From: Streptomyces megasporus
GTDB lineage: Bacteria; Actinomycetota; Actinomycetes; Streptomycetales; Streptomycetaceae
DNA: 64,000 bases
NCBI RefSeq assembly: GCF_000718985.1
Contig: NZ_JODL01000001.1
Span: 330,858-394,857, forward strand
Reading direction: 5' to 3'
How positions within the stretch are numbered: the stretch's first letter is position 1; each line of letters begins with the position of its first letter. Below the pieces are notes generated by a model, which saw nothing but the letters and a program-made list of their open reading frames with translations, was not told the origin of the DNA and did no database searches. Shown piece by piece: positions 34,016-42,297 of the stretch. A program made the translations under genes and the position numbers.

Positions 34016-34657
34016 TCAGTGGCGGTAGGCGGTGATGTCCTTGATCACCGAGAAGCCCAGTCCGTAGGCGCTCATCCCCCGCCCGTACGCGCCGATGTGC
34101 ACGTTCTCGTGGGCCGGGCCCGCCAGGACCCAGCCGTACTCGGACTCCCGGTAGCGGAACTCGGCCGGGATGCCGTCGACCGGCAGCGTCAGGGTGGTCC
34201 AGGCGGAGTTCTCCAGGTCGTCCGCCAGCTCCCAGGCGATCGCCGTCTGCTGGTCGAGCCACTGCTGCCTGAGCCCGCGTTCCATCCGGGCGGGCCAGGT
34301 GCACGACAGCAGCCCCGATCCGGCCAGCCAGGCGGCCGACGAGACCGAGGTGGCGTCCAGGACGCCCGTGCCGTCCGGACTGCTGCGCACCGGACGGTCG
34401 GCGACCGTCACCACGATGGCGAAGCGCTGGTGGTCCGGGCCGGCCTCAGAGCGGTAGGAGGGCTCGTCCCCGTGTCCGGTCGCGCCGTGTTCGACCGTGC
34501 CGTCGGCCGCCCTCCCCACCCGCGTCAGCCAGCGTGGGCCGGTGAAGGCCTCATCGAGGCCGTACCAGGGGAAATCGGCCATCAGGTAGCCGTCGATCCC
34601 CCGGTCCGCCCCGGACGCGGTCGCGTCCTGTGGCTCTGCCCGGCCCGTCGTCTCCAT
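34016..34657 (-). CDS. Hypothetical protein
   Basis: 213 aa from ATG 34657 with GAGGAGG upstream. Soluble; conserved-looking segments DGYLMADFPWYGLDEAFTGP, RWLTRVGRAADG, GYGWVLAGPAHENVHIGAYG-like (SEYGWVLAGPAHENVHIGAY) and a C-terminal GLGFSVIKDITAYRH. No signal, TM or known motif. Lies downstream of tatB on the same strand; family not recognised. Confidence 0.75.
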   Translation of the reverse strand: METTGRAEPQDATASGADRGIDGYLMADFPWYGLDEAFTGPRWLTRVGRAADGTVEHGATGHGDEPSYRSEAGPDHQRFAIVVTVADRPVRSSPDGTGVLDATSVSSAAWLAGSGLLSCTWPARMERGLRQQWLDQQTAIAWELADDLENSAWTTLTLPVDGIPAEFRYRESEYGWVLAGPAHENVHIGAYGRGMSAYGLGFSVIKDITAYRH

Positions 34658-34817
34658 CTGCGCGACGCCTCCTCGTGTGCCCCGTGTCGTGGCGGACCCG
34701 CCCCCCTGGGGCCCGACCTCGGACACAGGGAGAATAGCCGGCCCCGTACCCCGAACCGGACAGAACCGGGTGTGCACTACGGGAGGTGGCCCTCACGGTT
34801 CACCGGCGAGGAGTGTC

Positions 34818-35282
34818 TCAGGTCGCGTCGGCGTCGAACGGCGGAGGATCGTGCCGGGGCGCCGGGTCCGCCTTGCGGAGCCGGTCGGGAGTGGCGCTCT
34901 CCGAAGCCTTCGCGGGGGTGACGTCGGACCCGTCCGACGTGCCGCCGGAGGTGATCTCCCGTCCGTTGACCGCGTCCGTGACCTCGGCGAGCTCCTGGCG
35001 GAGGTCGAAGCTGTTGCGGATCTCCTTCAGACCCAGGTCGTCGTTGTCCAGCAGGTGCTTGCGGGCGAAGTTCTTGGGGTTGAGGTCCTCGAACTCGAAG
35101 TCCTTGAACTCCGGCCCCAGCTCCTTGCGGATGTCGTCGCGCGCGTTGTCCGAGAACTCCCGCACCTTGCGGATGAACCCCGCGACGTCCTGGATCACCT
35201 TCGGCAGCTTCTCCGGCCCGAAGACAAGGACCGCGAGGATGATGAGCGCGACCAGCTCGAGGGGTCCTATGTCGAAGAACAC
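34818..35282 (-). CDS. tatB: Sec-independent translocase subunit TatB
   Basis: 154 aa from GTG 35282 with AGGGAG upstream. N-terminal TM helix with the TatA/B hallmark: FFDIGPLELVALIILAVLVF, GPEKLP, then an amphipathic helix and a long polar, Pro-ending tail. TatB forms the receptor for twin-arginine proteins with TatC. Downstream of htrA as in the mycobacterial sigE-rseA-htrA-tatB group. Confidence 0.93.
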   Translation of the reverse strand: MFFDIGPLELVALIILAVLVFGPEKLPKVIQDVAGFIRKVREFSDNARDDIRKELGPEFKDFEFEDLNPKNFARKHLLDNDDLGLKEIRNSFDLRQELAEVTDAVNGREITSGGTSDGSDVTPAKASESATPDRLRKADPAPRHDPPPFDADAT

Positions 35283-35439
35283 CGTGCAGCTCCCTCAGAT
35301 ACGTCCACGGCCCGTCCGGCCACAGTCACGGTACCCGCCCGGACCCCCGGGGCGGGAGTCGGCGACGCGAACAACAGCCGTCGCCCGGGGCGCCGTCCCC
35401 ACCGCCGCCCGAGCGCCGTCCCGAGCGCCGTCCCGGGCG

Positions 35440-36966
35440 TCACGACCCGGTCGCCGATCCGAGCACGACCTCCACCGTCCGCTCCCGGCCGCCGCGTTCG
35501 ACCGTCAGCTCCAGCCGGTCGCCGGGCCGGTGGCTGCGGATCTTCACGATCAGCTCCTCGCCGCCCCGGACCGGTGTGCCGTCCACCTCCGTGATGACGT
35601 CCCCCTCCTCGATGCCCGCCCGGTCCGCGGGCCCGCCGGGGACGACGGACGTGCCCTCCCCGCCGGAACCGAGGGCGACGCGGGCGCCCTCCCCGGTGTA
35701 CTCCATGTCGAGCGTGACGCCGATCACGGGGTGGGTGGCCCGACCGGTGTTGATCAGCTCCTCGGCCACCCGCTTGGCCTGGTTGACGGGGATGGCGAAG
35801 CCCAGACCGATGCTGCCGCCGCGGCCGGACCCGGGCAGACCGTTGTCGGCGGCGCGGATCGCGCTGTTGATGCCGATCACCCGACCCCTGGCGTCCATCA
35901 GCGGGCCGCCCGAGTTGCCGGGGTTGATGGGGGCGTCGGTCTGCAGCGCGTCCACGTAGCTGATGTCGCTGCTCCCCGCGCCGCCCCTGTCGCCGCCCGC
36001 CGTGATGGGGCGCTCCTTGGCGCTGATGATGCCCTCGGTGACCGTGCCCGCCAGGTCGTACGGCGCTCCGATCGCCACGACCGGGTCGCCCACCCGCACG
36101 GAGTCGGAGTTGCCCAGTGGCAGCGGGTGCAGTCCGTGGACGCCTTTCACCCTCAGCACGGCGAGGTCGTAGCCGCTGTCGGTGCCGACGATCTCGGCGG
36201 CGGCCGTCTCCCCGCCGTGGAAGGTCACCCTGATGTCCCCGCCGCCCTCGGCGGGCTCCACCACATGGTGGTTGGTCAGGAGGTGGCCGCGCTTGTCGAG
36301 GACGAAGCCGGTGCCGGTGCCCTGTTCGCCGGAGCCCCGCACGTGGATGGTCACCACGCCGGGCAGGGCGCGCTCGGCGATCCCGGCCACGCTGCCCGGA
36401 TCGCGCTCCGTGTCCTCGACGGGCGCCTGGGACAGTTCGATGGTGCCGAATCCGGCCGTGCGCTCCAGGTGGGATCCGACCCACCCGCCCACGCCGCCGA
36501 CCGCCAGTGCCAGCGCGGCGAGCGCGGCGGCCGTCCGTCGACGGACCCGGCGCGGCCCGGCGGGGGACGGGGTCCGCGGGGCCGGGAGGTCCGGGAGGGT
36601 TTGGGAGAGCGGTGCGTCGGGGGCGGGCGGGGGCGGCGGCACCGCCGAGGGGGGCGACGGCGGCGCCCACGGGTCGTACCGCGCGAACGGCCCGCTCGGG
36701 GCCGCCGCGCTCTCCGGAGCGGGGGGCTGGGCCTGCGCCGGCAGTCGGGTGCCCCGCGCGGGCGTCGGCACGGGGCGCTGGACGGGCGGAGCGGGGGCCC
36801 AGGGCCCCGGACCGCCGTAGGGGGGCGTGCCGTACGGGTCCTCCCCGTGCAACGGCCTCGGCACGGGGCCGGCGGCCTGGACGCCTCCCACCGGGCGCGG
36901 GGCGGAGGTCCCGCGTGGACGGCTCCACCACGTCGGTTGCGGCCTGGCGGCCTTCCCCTCGTCCAT
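35440..36966 (-). CDS. htrA: HtrA/DegP-type serine protease with PDZ
   Basis: 508 aa from ATG 36966. Pro-rich cytoplasmic N-terminus (1-135), one TM helix (RRTAAALAALALAVGGVGGW), trypsin-like domain with catalytic His (LLTNHHVV), Asp (SGYDLAVLRV) and Ser (PINPGNSGGPL), and a C-terminal PDZ domain (SVVPGGPADRAGIEEGDVI). Extracytoplasmic quality-control protease. Between the anti-sigma gene and tatB; known to be regulated with envelope stress in the mycobacterial operon. Start ATG 36966 has GGGGAG close upstream; ATG 37023 is a longer alternative. Confidence 0.93.
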   Translation of the reverse strand: MDEGKAARPQPTWWSRPRGTSAPRPVGGVQAAGPVPRPLHGEDPYGTPPYGGPGPWAPAPPVQRPVPTPARGTRLPAQAQPPAPESAAAPSGPFARYDPWAPPSPPSAVPPPPPAPDAPLSQTLPDLPAPRTPSPAGPRRVRRRTAAALAALALAVGGVGGWVGSHLERTAGFGTIELSQAPVEDTERDPGSVAGIAERALPGVVTIHVRGSGEQGTGTGFVLDKRGHLLTNHHVVEPAEGGGDIRVTFHGGETAAAEIVGTDSGYDLAVLRVKGVHGLHPLPLGNSDSVRVGDPVVAIGAPYDLAGTVTEGIISAKERPITAGGDRGGAGSSDISYVDALQTDAPINPGNSGGPLMDARGRVIGINSAIRAADNGLPGSGRGGSIGLGFAIPVNQAKRVAEELINTGRATHPVIGVTLDMEYTGEGARVALGSGGEGTSVVPGGPADRAGIEEGDVITEVDGTPVRGGEELIVKIRSHRPGDRLELTVERGGRERTVEVVLGSATGS

Positions 36967-37078
36967 GCTCTCCCCACATTCGCCCGCGCCGTCCTCACGC
37001 GCGGACTCGCACCACATCCCCACGATTCAACCAGGTCCGTACCTCGGGGGCGGGCAGACCCGCCGTTCCGTCCGCGCC

Positions 37079-37100
37079 CCACCGGGCGTCCACCGGGCGG
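37079..37100. repeat. 11-bp direct repeat (2 copies)
   Basis: CCACCGGGCGT then CCACCGGGCGG between the htrA start and the anti-sigma stop. Confidence 0.55.
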
Positions 37101-37110
37101 ACGCAGCCGG

Positions 37111-38061
37111 TCAGTGACCGATCCGCGACCCGGCGGGGGAGGTGGAGGGGAGCGTGAGAGGAGACACCGAGGGGTCGGTCGCGGGGTCGGCCGCGGGGAC
37201 CGGGGCGGTGAACGTGGCCGAGGGGGTCGCGCCGGGCAGCGGTCGTTCCACCGGCCCGTACGTCATCGGCGACCCCATGTCCAGCGGCCGGGGGGTGTAG
37301 TACGTCGGGCGTATCAGGGGCGGGTGCAGCGCGGAGACCACGTCCAGCACCGGCGCCGTCATCAGCCCGTACTGCCGGGCGGCGTGATCGGCCTCCAGCC
37401 GCGACACGGACTGCGCGGGCGAGGGCACCGGCGGCGGCACCGCCGTGGGCTCGCCCGTCGGGCCGGTGTCGCCCCGCTCCCCCTCGCCGGACCGCCCGCC
37501 GTCCCGTACCACGCCGACCGTGGCCGTGCGCGGGGCGCCAGCGGTGGCGCCGTCCCCGCTCGCCACCGACGTGGAGCCGCCGGTCGTGGTGGAGGTGAGC
37601 GCGCCGCCGATGGCGAAGGCCGCCAGCGACACGGCGCCGGCGGCGGCGAAAGCGAAGCGGCGACCACGCGAGGCCGCCCGGTCCGGTTCGTGGATGCGGA
37701 AGCCGCGTTCGGGGGTGAGCGCGCTGCGGGACGGCAGGTACTCGAAGTCCCAGGGGGACGTGGACGGGCCTATCGGCCCGTCCGGCCCCGGATCGTCCTC
37801 CAGCCCCGCGGGCAGCCCCTGGAGCCTCGCGAGCAGCCTCTCGGAGGGCAGCGGGGACGGAGTGTCGGCGAAGACGCTCTTCACCCTGCGCTGCGCGTCG
37901 GCCTCGGCCTTGCAGGAGTGGCAGGTGGCGAGGTGGGCGAGGACACGCTCGCGCGTCTCGTGCCCCAGTTCGCCGTCCACCAGGGCCGCCAGGCGGTCCC
38001 CCAGGTGCTGTTCGGCCGGGGTCGGCTCCGCTCCGTGGGGCGAGTCGTATGTGCCGCTCAC
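37111..38061 (-). CDS. Zinc-type membrane anti-sigma factor
   Basis: 316 aa from GTG 38061, overlapping the sigma stop (GTGA). N-terminal anti-sigma zinc domain with HLATCHSC (HxxxCxxC, about 43-50), preceded by [20 protein letters not shown]; one TM helix ([20 protein letters not shown], about 135-155); Pro/Thr-rich outer part. It should hold the ECF sigma factor at the membrane until stress. Partner gene is immediately upstream; htrA follows. Confidence 0.93.
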   Translation of the reverse strand: MSGTYDSPHGAEPTPAEQHLGDRLAALVDGELGHETRERVLAHLATCHSCKAEADAQRRVKSVFADTPSPLPSERLLARLQGLPAGLEDDPGPDGPIGPSTSPWDFEYLPSRSALTPERGFRIHEPDRAASRGRRFAFAAAGAVSLAAFAIGGALTSTTTGGSTSVASGDGATAGAPRTATVGVVRDGGRSGEGERGDTGPTGEPTAVPPPVPSPAQSVSRLEADHAARQYGLMTAPVLDVVSALHPPLIRPTYYTPRPLDMGSPMTYGPVERPLPGATPSATFTAPVPAADPATDPSVSPLTLPSTSPAGSRIGH

Positions 38062-38828
38062 TCGATGCCGCCCTCCCTACTCGGTACGCCGGGGACCGCC
38101 CCGGCCAGGGCCCGCTGCTCGGCGCGCGCCTCGGGCGACCGGTGCCTGAGCGCCTTGCGCAGGTGGGAACGGCCGCGGTGGATGCGGCTGCGGACCGTGC
38201 CGAGCTTCACGCCGAGCGTCGCGGCGATCTCCTCGTACGACAGCCCCTCGATGTCGCAGAGCACCACCGCCGCCCGGAACTCCGGGGCGAGGGTGTCCAG
38301 GGCGTGCTGGACGTCGGCGTCGAAGTGGGTGTCGTTGAAGTGCTGCTGGGGGGAGGGCTCGCGGCTGGCCAGCCGCTCGGCCGCGTCGTCGCCGAGCGCG
38401 TCGAAGCGGATGCGCTGCTTGCGCCGCACCATGTCCAGGAAGAGGTTCGTGGTGATGCGGTGCAGCCACCCCTCGAAGGTGCCGGGGGTGTAGGTGGACA
38501 GGGAGCGGAAGACCCGGACGAAGACTTCCTGGGTCAGGTCCTCGGCGTCGTGCTGGTTTCCGGTCAGACGGTACGCGAGCCGGTAGACCCGTGCGCTGTG
38601 GGTGCTGACGATCTCCTCCCAGGTGGGAGGCGTCCACGCCGGGGCGCCCGCGTCGGTGGCGAAGGTCGCGGTGGTCGCGGAGTCGGCGGCGTGGCGGCGG
38701 TCAGCGGTGTCGTTCACGGATTTCGGCTCGCCGGGGGACCCGCGAAAGCGCCTCGGCACTCTTCGGTCGCCGGCTGCAGCCGCACCTCCCCTGTCGGCTC
38801 TGGTGGTGTCCAGTGGAGCCCCTACCAT
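38058..38828 (-). CDS. ECF RNA polymerase sigma factor (SigE-like)
   Basis: 256 aa from ATG 38828 with GAGG five nt upstream (GTG 38834 also possible). Region 2: [46 protein letters not shown]; region 4: [40 protein letters not shown]. No extra C-terminal domain. Order sigma, anti-sigma, htrA, tatB equals Rv1221-Rv1224, so this is the SigE-type envelope-stress sigma factor of that locus (not the gene called sigE in S. coelicolor). The first 40 residues may be unconserved. Confidence 0.93.
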   Translation of the reverse strand: MVGAPLDTTRADRGGAAAAGDRRVPRRFRGSPGEPKSVNDTADRRHAADSATTATFATDAGAPAWTPPTWEEIVSTHSARVYRLAYRLTGNQHDAEDLTQEVFVRVFRSLSTYTPGTFEGWLHRITTNLFLDMVRRKQRIRFDALGDDAAERLASREPSPQQHFNDTHFDADVQHALDTLAPEFRAAVVLCDIEGLSYEEIAATLGVKLGTVRSRIHRGRSHLRKALRHRSPEARAEQRALAGAVPGVPSREGGIE

Positions 38829-38970
38829 AGCCACCTCGCCCGTTAGCTCCGGATAAGTTTCTTTGCCCGTCTTTCGGTCCTGTGCCGCGCTCGTTTCCCT
38901 CGTCGCCCGTCACACGGTTCCGTCCTTGACCAACGCGCGGTCCCATCTGCGGGTTCCCGAGGGCAGCCGA

Positions 38971-38976
38971 TACAGT
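38971..38976 (+). promoter_or_regulatory. -10 of the O-methyltransferase gene
   Basis: TACAGT, ending five nt before TTG 38982; supports a leaderless mRNA starting at or near that codon. Confidence 0.4.
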
Positions 38977-38981
38977 CACGG

Positions 38982-39671
38982 TTGCGTGGACCACGGCGAC
39001 AGGAGAGGGCGATTACCGGCAACCGGCAGACGAGCTGGGCGTTCGCCGACGCGTACGGCGCCGAGCACGTCGAGCACGTCGAGCACTCCGCGGCACTGCG
39101 CTGGGCTCGTGACCGTGCCCGGGAGGCAGGGCTGCGCCCGGTGTCGGACGGCACGGGCGCGGCGCTGCGCCTGCTGGCCGCCGCCGTGGACGCCAAGGCC
39201 GTGGCCGAGATCGGCACCGGGACCGGGGTGTCGGGAATCCACCTGCTGCACGGCATGCGGCCGGACGGCGTGCTGACGACCGTGGACACCGAGCCGGAGT
39301 GTCAGCAGATAGCCCGCCAGGCGTTCCGCGCCGCGGGCTTCGCGGCCAACCGCGCCCGCTTCATTCCGGGCCGGGCCCTGGACGTGCTGCCGCGGCTCGC
39401 GGACGGCGGGTACGACCTGGTGTTCTGCGACGGCGACCGGATGGAGTGCCTGGAGTACCTGGGCGAGTCGCTGCGCCTGCTGCGTCCGGGCGGGCTGGTC
39501 TGCTTCGAGGGCGTCTTCGCCGACGGCCGCACCGTCGACACCTCGGCCCAGCCCGCCGAGGTCCTCAGGCTCCGCGAGCTGCTGCGCACCGTCCGGGACA
39601 GCACCGCCCTGCTGCCCTCGCTGCTGCCGGTGGGCGACGGGCTGCTGTGCGCGGTCAAACGGGGCCGCTGA
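38982..39671 (+). CDS. SAM-dependent O-methyltransferase
   Basis: 229 aa if started at TTG 38982. Class I methyltransferase of the catechol/caffeoyl-CoA type: SAM site AEIGTGTGVSGIHLLHGM, TVDTEPECQQIARQAF, metal/acid segment YDLVFCDGDRMECLEY, LRLLRPGGLVCFEGVF. Homologues usually begin near ITGNRQTSWAFADA; here that Ile is ATT at 39012 after AGGAGAGG, so a rare ATT start is the other choice. A 9-bp unit repeated at 39063-39086 gives EHVEHVEHS. Divergent from the sigma gene, as Rv1220c from Rv1221. Confidence 0.85.
   Translation: MRGPRRQERAITGNRQTSWAFADAYGAEHVEHVEHSAALRWARDRAREAGLRPVSDGTGAALRLLAAAVDAKAVAEIGTGTGVSGIHLLHGMRPDGVLTTVDTEPECQQIARQAFRAAGFAANRARFIPGRALDVLPRLADGGYDLVFCDGDRMECLEYLGESLRLLRPGGLVCFEGVFADGRTVDTSAQPAEVLRLRELLRTVRDSTALLPSLLPVGDGLLCAVKRGR
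39063..39086 (+). repeat. In-frame 9-bp repeat in the methyltransferase gene
   Basis: GAGCACGTC twice plus GAGCAC, encoding the run EHVEHVEH. Confidence 0.7.
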
Positions 39672-39757
39672 GAGCCCGCTCTCCCGGCCCGGAACGCCCC
39701 CTCGGCCCCTCGCGGTCCTTCGGCCGCCCGGCGTCCGGGGCACGTGCTCCGGACACG

Positions 39758-39793
39758 CCGAAACCCCCGGGCGTCGCGCTCCGGGGGCCTCGG
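39758..39793. terminator. Hairpin between the methyltransferase and DUF3117 genes
   Basis: Arms 39758-39770 and 39781-39793; inner stem CCCCCGG/CCGGGGG with two mismatched pairs outside and then four more pairs. Sits between convergent genes. Confidence 0.5.
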
Positions 39794-39832
39794 TCGAAGG
39801 CGGTGACGGCGAGAACGGCGCCGAGGGCTTCC

Positions 39833-40000
39833 TCAGCCGCAGGCCTTCTTCAGAGCTTCGCCGAGTGCATCCGCTTCGTCAGGGGTCAGCTCGACGACGA
39901 GTCGTCCACCGCCTTCGAGCGGAACGCGCATGATGATGCCCCGCCCCTCCTTGGTCACCTCGAGCGGGCCATCGCCCGTCCGCGGCTTCATGGCCGCCAT
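39833..40000 (-). CDS. DUF3117 small protein
   Basis: 55 aa from ATG 40000: MAAMKPRTGDGPLEVTKEGR, GIIMRVPLEGGGRLVVELTP, DEADALGEALKKACG. Sequence and length match the DUF3117 family, conserved across Actinobacteria (Rv1211 in mycobacteria, beside tagA as here). AGGAAGGGG upstream. Small beta-rich protein; function unknown. Missing from long-ORF predictions because of its length. Confidence 0.92.
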   Translation of the reverse strand: MAAMKPRTGDGPLEVTKEGRGIIMRVPLEGGGRLVVELTPDEADALGEALKKACG

Positions 40001-40068
40001 GCTCGTTCCCCTTCCTGAAACCAGCTGATCTCAGCCGACAACCCAGGTGTCATCGGCGTCGAACACAT
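39988..40068 (-). CDS. Leader ORF overlapping the DUF3117 start
   Basis: ATG 40068 behind GGAGG (six nt), 26 codons (MCSTPMTPGLSAEISWFQEG ... ), stop at 39988 inside the DUF3117 gene in another frame. In a second frame GTG 40066 opens VFDADDTWVVG followed by stop. Either may be translated; the strong binding site argues that one is. Coding nature is unproven. Confidence 0.35.
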   Translation of the reverse strand: MCSTPMTPGLSAEISWFQEGERAWRP

Positions 40069-40080
40069 TGCTTCCCTCCC

Positions 40081-40111
40081 ATTATCCCGCATCACATGAC
40101 CGCGTGACCAA
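40081..40111 (-). promoter_or_regulatory. Promoter of the DUF3117 gene
   Basis: On the minus strand TTGGTC (40106-40111) and GATAAT (40081-40086) with 19 bp between, upstream of the leader ORF. The surrounding 40025-40278 region is clearly poorer in GC. Confidence 0.5.
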
Positions 40112-40278
40112 CATCGTTCCGTATCCCTTGCGCAACGCGCTCGCACAAAACCACCCAATTCGGCGATCAAGCTGCGATACTGCGTGCTTTTCTTTCCCTT
40201 GTCGGCTCGGGTTTGTTTGACGCAGCTCACATGTGCGGCCATGTATCGGTAGCCGCCGGTCCTTGCCATGCTGGCCCC

Positions 40279-41067
40279 ATGGCAGACAACGTGCTCTACG
40301 AAGTGTCCGAGGGCCTCGCCAGCGTCGTCCTCAACCGTCCCGACGCCATGAACGCCCTCGACACCGCGCTCAAGGAGGAGTTGCGGGACACCCTGCGGGA
40401 GGCGGCCGACGATCCGGCCGTGCGCGCGGTGCTGTTGACCGGCAGGGGGCGGGCGTTCTGCGTCGGGCAGGATCTCAAGGAGCACGTCGAGGCACTGCGC
40501 GCGAGCGGCGGCGGGGCCCTGGACACCGTGCGGGAGCACTACAACCCGATCACCCTCGCGATCGCCTCCATGCCCAAGCCGGTGGTGGCGGGCGTCAACG
40601 GCGTCGCGGCCGGCGCCGGCGCCGGGTTCGCCTTCGCGGCCGACTACCGTGTGGTCGCCGACACCGCCTCCTTCAACACCTCCTTCGCCGGCGTGGCGCT
40701 CACCGCCGACTCCGGGGTGTCCTGGACGCTGCCGCGGCTGGTCGGCCCGAGCCGCGCCGCCGACCTGCTGTTCTTCCCGCGCAGCGTGACGGCGCAGGAG
40801 GCGCTGGAGCTGGGCGTCGCCAACCGGGTCGTGCCGGCCGACCGGCTGGCCGAGGAGGCCGAGGCCGTGGCCCGCCGGCTCGCCCAGGGGCCGACGGCCG
40901 CCTACGCCGCGCTGAAGGAGTCCCTCGCCCACGGCTCGTCGCACTCCCTGGCCGAGACGCTGGAGAAGGAGGCCGAGCTCCAGGCCCGTGCCGGCGCCTC
41001 GGAGGACCACAGGACGGCGGTGGAGGCGTTCGTCAACAAGGAGAAGCCCGTCTTCCGAGGCCGCTGA
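40279..41067 (+). CDS. Enoyl-CoA hydratase/isomerase family protein
   Basis: 262 aa from ATG 40279 (MADNVLYEVSEGLASVVLNR). Crotonase-fold markers: LNRPDAMNALDTALKEEL, RGRAFCVGQDLKEH (first oxyanion-hole strand), and VVAGVNGVAAGAGAGFAFAA (second). PaaG-like in the FCVGQDL segment, which in PaaG includes the acid Asp. Beta-oxidation or phenylacetate-type acyl-CoA hydration/isomerisation; no pathway partner next to it. An in-frame start at 40213 lacks homology. CATGCT lies six nt before the ATG, so it may be leaderless. Confidence 0.9.
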   Translation: MADNVLYEVSEGLASVVLNRPDAMNALDTALKEELRDTLREAADDPAVRAVLLTGRGRAFCVGQDLKEHVEALRASGGGALDTVREHYNPITLAIASMPKPVVAGVNGVAAGAGAGFAFAADYRVVADTASFNTSFAGVALTADSGVSWTLPRLVGPSRAADLLFFPRSVTAQEALELGVANRVVPADRLAEEAEAVARRLAQGPTAAYAALKESLAHGSSHSLAETLEKEAELQARAGASEDHRTAVEAFVNKEKPVFRGR

Positions 41068-41118
41068 CGCCCTCCGCCGCACCCGGCGCCCGCGCCCCGG
41101 CCCACCCGCCCCGCCGAT

Positions 41119-41162
41119 CCGGCTTGTCGAACCGGCCCGTCGAACCGGCCCGTCGAACCGGC
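41119..41162. repeat. 13-bp tandem array (3 copies + part)
   Basis: CCGGCTTGTCGAA, CCGGCCCGTCGAA, CCGGCCCGTCGAA, then CCGGC, between the convergent enoyl-CoA hydratase and tag genes. Confidence 0.85.
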
Positions 41163-41178
41163 CGCCGTCAGGGCGCTG

Positions 41179-41778
41179 TCAGGGCGCGGGGCGCCGGGTG
41201 CGGGCGCAGCAGTCCGCCAGGTGGTCGTCGACCAGGCCGCACGCCTGCATCAGGGCGTAGGCCGTGGTCGGGCCGGTGAAGCGGAACCCCCTCTTCTTGA
41301 GGGCCTTCGACAGCGCCGTGGACTCCGGGGTGATCGCGGGGACCTCGGCGGTCGTGCGCGGGACGGGACGGCCGGCCGGATCGGGAGCGTGGGACCACAC
41401 CAGGGCGTCCAGCTCGCCCGGCCCCCACTCCGCGGCGATCCGGGCGTTGGCGATGACCGCGTCGATCTTGGCGCGGTTGCGGATGATGCCGGGGTCGGCG
41501 AGCAGTCTCTCCCGGTCCGCCTCGGTGAACCGCGCCACCTCGGCGATCCGGAAACCGGCGAACGCCGCCCGGAAGCCCTCGCGGCGGCGCAGGATCGTCA
41601 GCCAGGACAGGCCCGACTGGAACGCCTCCAGGCACAGCCGCTCGAACAGCGCGTCGTCGCCGTGCACCGGGCGGCCCCACTCGGTGTCGTGGTACGCCGT
41701 GTAGTCCTCCGTGGCCAGGCCCCACGGGCAGCGGAGCAGGCCGTCCGGTCCGGGCAGGGCCGTGCCGGCGGGTGTCAC
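41179..41778 (-). CDS. tag: DNA-3-methyladenine glycosylase I
   Basis: 199 aa from GTG 41778, overlapping the stop of the DivIVA-like gene (GTGA). Removes 3-methyladenine from DNA (base-excision repair). Tag family: LRCPWGLATEDYTAYHDTEW, GRPVHGDDALFERLCLEAFQ, SGLSWLTILRRREGFRAAF, FRFTGPTTAYALMQACGLVD with the C-terminal His/Cys (DHLADCC) that bind zinc together with the N-terminal Cys/His. Same place as tagA in mycobacteria. Confidence 0.94.
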   Translation of the reverse strand: MTPAGTALPGPDGLLRCPWGLATEDYTAYHDTEWGRPVHGDDALFERLCLEAFQSGLSWLTILRRREGFRAAFAGFRIAEVARFTEADRERLLADPGIIRNRAKIDAVIANARIAAEWGPGELDALVWSHAPDPAGRPVPRTTAEVPAITPESTALSKALKKRGFRFTGPTTAYALMQACGLVDDHLADCCARTRRPAP

Positions 41779-42152
41779 CGGGCCTCCTCGGGCGCCTCGC
41801 CGGGCTTCTCGAACATGCCGGGACGGCCCATCGCCGCCGCCCGCTCCCCCGCCAGGGACGCCTCCAGCTCGGCGATCCGGGCGTCGCGCTCGGCCAGTTC
41901 GGCGCCGAGCCGGTCGAGGACGTCGTCGACGTCCGCCATCCGGTAGCCGCGCACGGCCATCGGCAGCCGCAGCGCCTCCAGGTCCGCGCGGTGCACGGGA
42001 CGGTCGGGGGGCAGCCATGCCTCGATCCGGTCCGGCGGGGCGTCGGCGAGCCCTCCCGTCGCGGTGCGACCGGGGCCGTCACCGCCGCCCACCACGGCCA
42101 GCGCGACCGCGGTGACCACCACGATCAACGCGATCAGCAGAAACCAGAACAC
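41775..42152 (-). CDS. Membrane-anchored DivIVA-domain protein
   Basis: 125 aa from GTG 42152 with GGGGAG upstream. N-terminal TM helix (FWFLLIALIVVVTAVALAVV), linker, then a short DivIVA-like segment (LEALRLPMAVRGYRMADVDD, VLDRLGAELAERDARIAEL) predicted to be coiled coil. Not DivIVA/Wag31 itself, which lacks the TM helix. Possibly a polar or septal adaptor; function unknown. Coupled to tag, as in Rv1209-Rv1210. Confidence 0.88.
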   Translation of the reverse strand: MFWFLLIALIVVVTAVALAVVGGGDGPGRTATGGLADAPPDRIEAWLPPDRPVHRADLEALRLPMAVRGYRMADVDDVLDRLGAELAERDARIAELEASLAGERAAAMGRPGMFEKPGEAPEEAR

Positions 42153-42238
42153 GCCATCTCCCCGAGTCCGTCACACCGACGACGGGCACGGCTGCTCCGT
42201 GACCGTCTCCTGTGATCGTGCCACGAGACACCGGGGGC

Positions 42239-42244
42239 TAGGGT
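42239..42244 (+). promoter_or_regulatory. -10 hexamer of the folP2-like gene
   Basis: TAGGGT, 53 nt before ATG 42298. Confidence 0.4.
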
Positions 42245-42297
42245 CGGCGGAGGGACATCTGTGCAGTGGCCACACGGGCCGCGAGGAGAGGACAGCG

